Origin: Methanobacteriota archaeon
Lineage (GTDB): Archaea > Thermoplasmatota > Poseidoniia > Poseidoniales > Poseidoniaceae
Reading direction: 5' to 3'
DNA length: 6,558 bases
NCBI GenBank assembly: GCA_018623995.1
Contig: JAAZUV010000077.1
Span: forward strand, 1 to 6,558
The position numbers and the translations under genes were made by a program. Under the pieces are notes generated by a model. That model ran no database searches. It had not been told where the DNA came from and saw nothing but the letters and a program-made list of their open reading frames with translations. Shown here one piece after another: positions 1-5,116 of the stretch. How positions within the stretch are numbered: the first letter of the stretch is position 1; the number at the start of each line of letters is the position of its first letter.

Positions 1-2403
1 AACACTGCGAACTTTTCGTGCTTGTTCGAGGAGATCTCGAATCACGGCGTCTCCATCGAGAAGGGCTTGATCCTCTTCACTGACGGCCTGAATGTCATTC
101 ATCACATGTGCAGCGAGCAGTCCCTCTCCACCAAGTTGCGCCCACCAATCTTCTGCGAGGTGAGGTGTTGCGATACCGATCATGTGCGTCCAAGAGTGAA
201 GCAATGTTCGGCCAACCTCAGCGTTGCCGCCTCCACGTCGTATGTACCAGTTGATGTCCTTGACCATGTCGTAATGCGAGCATTCGACCGCTCGACGCAA
301 GTCGTATCGGTCCATTGCATCGGACCACTGTTGGAGGCGTTGTCGGAGTCGAGCCATCATCCAAGCATCGATGTAATGGGCAGGCTTGTCCCATCCTAGA
401 AGTTGGTCAGGCATGGTTTGCAGTTGTTGCATCACCCGATGATTGGCTTCAACAGCTGAATCGGACCAATCCATTCCAGCGGTTGGATTCGCGGCAAAGA
501 GAATGAACAATCGAACGGTATCGGCGCCGAACTGCTCGATCATTTGTTCAGGAGAAACAGTGTTTCCAAGCGACTTGCTCATCTTGGCCGAGCGCTCACC
601 GAGTGGTGAATCGCAATGTGGACATGGTGAGCCAGCATGATCCACTGAGAGTGTAACAGAACAGGTTTCACAGAATGGAGCGCTCTTGTTGACCATCCCT
701 TGACACAGCAATTCGTTGAATGGCTCATCGATGCTGTGGAAGCCAAGATCACGAAGTGCCTTGGTGTAGAATCGAGCGTAAATCAAGTGCATTTGGGCGT
801 GTTCAATTCCACCACAATAGAAGTCAACGTTCATCCAATAGTCTGCGATATCTGAATTGTACCACTGATCGAGATTGTTGGCATCGGTGTAACGCAAGAA
901 GTACCACGATGAGTCAACGAAGGTATCCATCGTATCGGTCTCACGTCGGGCATCCTTGCCACAATCAGGGCAACATACGTTAAGGAAGGATTCTGAGGTT
1001 TCCAATGGGTTTCCTTTCCCATCAAAGACAACGTCTCGTGGAAGTTCAACTGGGAGTTGATCTTCAGGGACAGGAACGGCCCCACAGTCTTCACAGTGAA
1101 TGATTGGGATCGGCGTGCCCCAGTAGCGTTGGCGACTGATGAGCCAAGGGCGAATCTTCCAATTGACTCGACGATCGCCCTTGCCAGCGGCTTCGAGGGC
1201 ATCGATGACAGCAGTACGCGCAGCATCTCCGAACTGGCCATCGAACCCATCCATACCAGAATGAACCATGTATCCATCTTCCGTATATGCTGATTCAAGT
1301 TCTTCATCAGCATCGTCATTCTCTTTTTCCACCAGCACACGCTTGATGGGTAAATCGTAGGTCTTGGCAAAGTCGAAATCTCGTTCATCATGACCTGGAA
1401 CAGCCATAACAGCCCCAGTTCCGTAGGTAGCGAGAACGAAGTTACCGGCCCAAATCGGAATCTTTTCTCCTGTTAGTGGGTGGATGGCAAAGCGTCCAAG
1501 TGAAACACCCTCCTTCTTGTTGAGGTTCTTGATTCGATCGAACTCGCTCATGTTGGCATAGACATCGTGCATGGCCTTCCAACCGGCCTCGTACTCTGTT
1601 CCCTTGACCAGCTCTTCAGCAAGTGGATGTTCTGGTGCGAGCGTAACGAACGTGACACCGAACAGGGTGTCAGGACGAGTGGTGAAGACGCGAATGGTTT
1701 CTTCGCTCCCTTCAATACCGAATTCGATTTCTGCTCCTTCGGAGCGACCCAACCAATCTTCTTGCATCAATCGAACGCTTTCTGGGAATTCGATGGTATC
1801 GAGACCATCGAGCAATTGTTGAGCGTACTTGGTGATATCAATGAACCACTGACTCATGTCCTTTTGTCGTACAGGACCGTTGCATCGCCAGCAGCGACCT
1901 GCCTTGACTTGCTCGTTGGCAAGGACCGTTGAACAGGATTCACACCAATTGACCGGAGCAAACTCACGATAAGCGAGTCCAGATTTGAAAAAGCGGGTGA
2001 AGAACAATTGGTTCCACTTGTAGTAATTCGGATCGTGACTCTTGACCAACCGACTCCAGTCATATGAGAATCCCATGCGTTTGATCTGTTCTGTAATGGA
2101 TGCCATGTTCTTCTCGGTAATGTCATGAGGATGCCCACCTTCAGCAATGGCCGCATTTTCGGCCGGCATTCCAAACGAATCAAATCCCATTGGGTAAAGG
2201 ACATTGAAGCCTTTCATTCGCTTGTATCGGGCAACAGCATCGCCAATGGAATAGTTTCGAACGTGACCCATATGCATTTTTCCGGATGGGTATGGATACA
2301 TTTCCAAACAGTAGAATTTCGGTTTGGATGCATCATCGCTTGAAGCAAAGACGTCCGCATCGTTCCATGCTTGTTGCCATGCAACTTCATCCGTCGTCTT
2401 CAT
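1..2403 (-). CDS. leuS: Leucyl-tRNA synthetase (bacterial-type core), C terminus cut by window edge
   Basis: This cytoplasmic class Ia aminoacyl-tRNA synthetase charges tRNA-Leu with leucine using ATP. The window holds 801 uninterrupted codons; bacterial family members are about 860 residues, so roughly the last tenth is off the edge. Visible in order: HIGH-box variant HMGH at residues 44-47 (preceded by PYPSGKM); a Cys pair C154/C157 and C171/C174 (zinc module); CP1 editing domain about 220-415 with TTRPDT at 241-246 and GTGAVMAVPGHDERD ending at D342, the invariant editing Asp; SRQRYWG at 423-429; a second Cys set C437/C440 and C478/C481; ETDTMDTFVDSSWYF at 488-502; a third Cys set C578/C581 and C594/C597; KMSKS at 607-611; then the helical anticodon-binding domain. 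An alternative start is GTG at 2415 (N terminus MSDEMKTTDE), which has a GGAAGTG motif five bases upstream; ATG at 2403 is kept as the conservative choice. The core resembles bacterial LeuRS, but the part after about residue 700 looks archaeal. Confidence 0.97.
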   Translation of the reverse strand, partial: MKTTDEVAWQQAWNDADVFASSDDASKPKFYCLEMYPYPSGKMHMGHVRNYSIGDAVARYKRMKGFNVLYPMGFDSFGMPAENAAIAEGGHPHDITEKNMASITEQIKRMGFSYDWSRLVKSHDPNYYKWNQLFFTRFFKSGLAYREFAPVNWCESCSTVLANEQVKAGRCWRCNGPVRQKDMSQWFIDITKYAQQLLDGLDTIEFPESVRLMQEDWLGRSEGAEIEFGIEGSEETIRVFTTRPDTLFGVTFVTLAPEHPLAEELVKGTEYEAGWKAMHDVYANMSEFDRIKNLNKKEGVSLGRFAIHPLTGEKIPIWAGNFVLATYGTGAVMAVPGHDERDFDFAKTYDLPIKRVLVEKENDDADEELESAYTEDGYMVHSGMDGFDGQFGDAARTAVIDALEAAGKGDRRVNWKIRPWLISRQRYWGTPIPIIHCEDCGAVPVPEDQLPVELPRDVVFDGKGNPLETSESFLNVCCPDCGKDARRETDTMDTFVDSSWYFLRYTDANNLDQWYNSDIADYWMNVDFYCGGIEHAQMHLIYARFYTKALRDLGFHSIDEPFNELLCQGMVNKSAPFCETCSVTLSVDHAGSPCPHCDSPLGERSAKMSKSLGNTVSPEQMIEQFGADTVRLFILFAANPTAGMDWSDSAVEANHRVMQQLQTMPDQLLGWDKPAHYIDAWMMARLRQRLQQWSDAMDRYDLRRAVECSHYDMVKDINWYIRRGGGNAEVGRTLLHSWTHMIGIATPHLAEDWWAQLGGEGLLAAHVMNDIQAVSEEDQALLDGDAVIRDLLEQARKVRSV

Positions 2404-2482
2404 CTCATCCGACACGTCGACACTTCCTACGCTAAACACGCCTCCATGCTATCCTTCTTCAATCCACCTCAGCGAATCGAAT
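2404..2482 (-). promoter_or_regulatory. Intergenic leader of leuS with weak start signals
   Basis: This 79-base gap lies between the stop of the winged-helix regulator and the leuS ATG. The minus strand has an in-frame TAG at 2451-2449, which limits any N-terminal extension of leuS. A GGAAGTG stretch (2427-2421) sits five bases before an in-frame GTG at 2415 and could act as a ribosome-binding site for that start. TTTAGC at 2436-2431 is about 31 bases before the ATG and could be a poor TATA-like element. No hairpin terminator or convincing archaeal BRE/TATA pair is visible, so leuS could either be cotranscribed with the upstream gene or have its own weak promoter. Confidence 0.25.
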
Positions 2483-5047
2483 TCAGAGGTTCATCTCGTT
2501 CTGTAGGTACGCATCGCTGGTCTCAAGAAGGAACATCGCCTCCTTGGTGAGTTTGTAGCGGTTGCGCATACCCATACGACGTCCTTCGATGAGGCCGTAT
2601 TTCTCCAAAGTGCGGAGGTGATGAGAGATGAGTTGTTGGGATTTGTCAAGGCGTTTTGCAAGTTCAGCTTGTGTGGGGAAGTCTCCCATTTGGCTGTCAT
2701 GATCAAGCAAAACCAGAATCTTACCTTGAAGCGATAGTGGGTCAGGAGCGAGAATTGGTACTGGAAGTGCATCATCCTCAAGCAGTGGGTGGAGTGTGTT
2801 GGTCAACGGATAGTAGCGGACTAGGCGACCGTCCTTGCGTCGCCAGATGCTCTCTTCTTGTTCGAGAACGCGAAGGTGGTGAGAGAGCTGGCCATTGCTC
2901 ATGTCCAAGGCAGACAAGAGTGCACGGAAGTGACAACCAGGATTTGCAGTAAGATAACCAAGCAGTCGCCCACGTTGGAAACGACCATCGCTTGTCTCAG
3001 AGGTTTTTCCGATCAAACCGAGGAACCACAATCCAGTGAGTGTAGTCGAGATGCGAATTGCTTCGTTGTTGAATGCAGCAAAGCCAAGCATGGAGAGAAT
3101 GGCGCTCACGGTGAGAACAGTAACGGCTTGAGGCGCCCAATCAGGGAGGGCTTCTTGTTCGACAACTTCGTTATCGACAATGGAAGATTCTTCCACAGCG
3201 GACGATTCTTCTACCAATGGAATTTCTTGAAGGATCCCGACAAATGTGAAACTGTCAGCAGTGAATCGGGTGCAAGCATCGTTGGCGTTGGTTTGTTGTG
3301 CTTGGTAGGTGCCAGTCAAGCCGCGTTCTGGGGCCCACGAAGCCATCGTTGAATCGGCGAGCATGTGCACAACGCCCTCATCGTTCTCGAGCATCCAGCA
3401 TGTTCCATCAGGCGTCAAGACACCGCTCCAAACACCCTCAACGAGGACGATTGGAGCCTCTTGCGTAACGTCTTCTTCAACGACCACCGTCTCTTCAGTA
3501 GCAACATCCAACGGCCACGAGAACTCGTATTCGAGCATCATGTCTTGGTCTGTTGCCAAGTCAATTCGAACACGGTATTCAGCATCTTGGAAATCGAAGG
3601 TATTCAAATCTTCAAGCTCGAACCGAAGAACATCCTCCGAAGAGAGGCGCAGGGCTTGGTCGAGCTGGACATCACTGTTGCAGAGAACGTTCTTTTCAAT
3701 GACCTTCTCAGTGAGGTCGAGGTTCCAAAGTTGGAGTGATGCCTTGCATATTTCCAGCCACTGGATGTCGATTTGCTCTTCCATTCCAGCGAGTTGCAAT
3801 TCAAACACAGCCTCGTCATTGTCATCGAAATCGACAGAGAGGGATGTGATTGGTTCAGAAGCGGTACCGCAGTCTGCGGACTGAATACGACGGTAGTCGA
3901 CATCCATCGAAGCCGAATAACCAAACTCGGGCACTTCGGCAACGAGGATGTAATCTCCACTCAACATGGAGCAGCCCGTTTCATCGACAAAGGCCCATGA
4001 TTGGAGAGGGAATGTGGTCTGAGAGGATGCGCTCACAACCACGTCGAGTTCTGCCGTTCGACAGTTGGCTTGGTCGAGGGAGTCAAACACTACGCCGTTG
4101 CTTCCTGCAATCCAGTAACTGGCTCGGCAGGTGTTTGTGAAACGCAACAGTTCGCTCTCGGTTCCGTCGTTTTGAAGGGTGAGTGAGCCATCAAACAATT
4201 CGCCTTGGATGAATGATGTGGAGAGTGCGTTGATGGAAGCGTCCAGTGGCGTTGAGGGAACTACGACATCTTGCACAGAGAGTTCGAACGAATCAACGAC
4301 TTGTGCATCAGGTGTTTCGATGGTCAACGTCGAGGCGCCGACTGTGGTTGCATGGTGCATGGTGTGGCCTAATCCGAGAACTGCGTAGGCATCGATGGTT
4401 GTCATTCCTGCATTGCATGATGGTCCGAGCCGTTGTTCTTCGAAGGAAATCAACAGTTGACATGCATCAAGGTCGCTGATATCGATGGCCTCGGATGTCG
4501 GATTGTGAAGTTCGTAAGCGATGACGAATGGCTCGCCAAGGGACAGCACGTCCTCTCGATGAGCGATGGACGTCGAAAAGAGCAACTCCGATGGAATACC
4601 AGCGTTTTGTTGTATCATCACTTCGGATGTTGCTGAAAGGCCAGATCCTGCGAGTTCGATGGTGATGGTATAGAGTCCTGATGAAACAAGCTCACCATCT
4701 TGATCGGTCAAATCCCATGCATGTTGGTCCAAGGCTGTTGTTCCTGCGCTGATGTCAAGACCACGGCTTTGACCTCGACATGTCGCGCTTTCATCAAGTA
4801 CGGCTGTACCTGCAGCATCGGCCACACGCATGACTACGCCACATGATGGGTCCTCCGTGATGGAGGTTGCAGCACCGTCGTTCATGATCGAAGAAGCGAG
4901 AAGAACGCTGTCTCCTGCACCATACCATGGCTTGGAATTGTCATCCAATGCTTCGATTTCGAGACGAACAGTGCCTGTTTCCTCAGCACTTACTGGGATG
5001 AGGAGAACGAGCAACATCACCATGGACGTTGCAACAAGACGACGCAT
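2483..5047 (-). CDS. Membrane-anchored one-component regulator: repeated Cys-paired beta ectodomain, TM helix, tandem winged-helix domains
   Basis: I do not recognise a named gene. From this start the product is 854 residues. Residues 1-21 form a signal peptide (MRR, a hydrophobic core, then VSA before EE). Residues about 29-512 hold four related beta-type domains, each with one close Cys pair (C69/C90, C196/C211, C307/C329, C434/C456). Domains 1 and 3 keep a W...D..G...SG.Y pattern recalling BsuPI-type domains. A further small domain (about 533-608) has C550/C592. An acidic stalk (610-635) leads to a transmembrane helix at 637-659, then a short hydrophobic stretch at 666-680, then two ArsR-like winged helices (692-748 and 773-834). 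I infer an outside-sensing, inside-DNA-binding transcription factor; ligand and targets are unknown. An ATG 15 bases upstream (5062) would add MGEVR, but the ATG at 5047 has a well-spaced GAGGTG and gives a cleaner signal peptide. It lies between a calcium-repeat surface protein and leuS on the same strand. Domain order is clear; the BsuPI relationship is from memory. Confidence 0.93.
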   Translation of the reverse strand: MRRLVATSMVMLLVLLIPVSAEETGTVRLEIEALDDNSKPWYGAGDSVLLASSIMNDGAATSITEDPSCGVVMRVADAAGTAVLDESATCRGQSRGLDISAGTTALDQHAWDLTDQDGELVSSGLYTITIELAGSGLSATSEVMIQQNAGIPSELLFSTSIAHREDVLSLGEPFVIAYELHNPTSEAIDISDLDACQLLISFEEQRLGPSCNAGMTTIDAYAVLGLGHTMHHATTVGASTLTIETPDAQVVDSFELSVQDVVVPSTPLDASINALSTSFIQGELFDGSLTLQNDGTESELLRFTNTCRASYWIAGSNGVVFDSLDQANCRTAELDVVVSASSQTTFPLQSWAFVDETGCSMLSGDYILVAEVPEFGYSASMDVDYRRIQSADCGTASEPITSLSVDFDDNDEAVFELQLAGMEEQIDIQWLEICKASLQLWNLDLTEKVIEKNVLCNSDVQLDQALRLSSEDVLRFELEDLNTFDFQDAEYRVRIDLATDQDMMLEYEFSWPLDVATEETVVVEEDVTQEAPIVLVEGVWSGVLTPDGTCWMLENDEGVVHMLADSTMASWAPERGLTGTYQAQQTNANDACTRFTADSFTFVGILQEIPLVEESSAVEESSIVDNEVVEQEALPDWAPQAVTVLTVSAILSMLGFAAFNNEAIRISTTLTGLWFLGLIGKTSETSDGRFQRGRLLGYLTANPGCHFRALLSALDMSNGQLSHHLRVLEQEESIWRRKDGRLVRYYPLTNTLHPLLEDDALPVPILAPDPLSLQGKILVLLDHDSQMGDFPTQAELAKRLDKSQQLISHHLRTLEKYGLIEGRRMGMRNRYKLTKEAMFLLETSDAYLQNEMNL
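2546..2974 (-). other. Tandem winged-helix DNA-binding module of the membrane regulator
   Basis: The C-terminal 160 residues of the regulator encode two ArsR/MarR-like winged helices. Unit 1 runs from RGRLLGYLTANPG through SHHLRVLE (residues 722-729) to a wing with RRKDGRLVRYYPL. Unit 2 runs from LQGKILVLLDHD through SHHLRTLE (808-815) to a wing with RRMGMRNRYKLT. The recognition-helix segments are identical at seven of eight positions and lie 86 residues apart, so the module looks like an internal duplication. It may bind two half-sites from one polypeptide. Being C-terminal to the only clear membrane helix of a secreted ectodomain, it should face the cytoplasm. Confidence 0.88.
3512..4963 (-). 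repeat. Four divergent Cys-paired beta-domain repeats in the regulator ectodomain
   Basis: Four units of roughly 105-120 residues (about 29-146, 155-259, 269-386 and 403-512 of the regulator) share a layout. Each opens with an acidic strand, continues with a hydrophobic strand followed by an N-D/N-P turn, and has a first Cys just before a strand (SCGVVMRV, ACQLLISF, TCRASYWI, ICKASLQLW). A second Cys follows 15 to 22 residues later (ATCRG, PSCNAG, ANCRTA, VLCNSD), and the unit ends in a strand rich in T/V/I. The Cys spacing fits an intradomain disulfide outside the cell. Units 1 and 3 also keep a Trp and an SG-[LD]-Y turn; units 2 and 4 have lost these. The repeats are visible only in protein; the DNA has diverged. 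Confidence 0.7.
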
Positions 5048-5049
5048 AC

Positions 5050-5060
5050 GCACCTCTCCC
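5050..5060 (-). promoter_or_regulatory. Shine-Dalgarno motif deciding the regulator start at 5047
   Basis: The minus strand reads GGGAGAGGTGCGT and then ATG at 5047. GAGGTG (5056-5051) matches the archaeal anti-Shine-Dalgarno tail, and the GAGG core is five bases from the ATG, a canonical distance. The upstream ATG at 5062 overlaps the start of this motif and has no Shine-Dalgarno of its own, so it could be used only from a leaderless transcript. Confidence 0.55.
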
Positions 5061-5084
5061 ATGTTTTTGCATAGTTCTCATTGA

Positions 5085-5091
5085 CTTAAAG
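5085..5091 (-). promoter_or_regulatory. Candidate archaeal TATA-like element upstream of the regulator
   Basis: The minus strand carries CTTTAAG centred at 5088, 26 bases before the ATG at 5062. This is the usual distance from an archaeal TATA box to the transcription start. A transcript starting near 5062 would just include the Shine-Dalgarno motif and a leader of about 15 bases before the ATG at 5047. No clear purine-rich BRE precedes it (the bases are GTTGCC), so the element is weak. It suggests the regulator can be transcribed apart from the surface-protein gene ending at 5117. Confidence 0.35.
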
Positions 5092-5116
5092 GGCAACGGT
5101 ACAAACCATGCGTAAA

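Noticed and set aside
22..399. Plus-strand open frame near the left edge
   Set aside because: It is antisense to the LeuRS anticodon-binding region, with no recognisable protein features.
831..1391. 186-codon minus-strand open frame
   Set aside because: It lies in another frame within leuS, where the real frame carries continuous LeuRS motifs through the same bases.
2404..2482. Possible terminator between the regulator and leuS
   Set aside because: There is no stem-loop and no T-rich run on the minus strand after the regulator stop.
3309..3884. 191-codon plus-strand open frame rich in Ser/Thr
   Set aside because: It is antisense to the regulator ectodomain; its Ser/Arg-heavy composition is what Asp/Glu/Ser codons give when read backwards, and no start signal or domain is visible.
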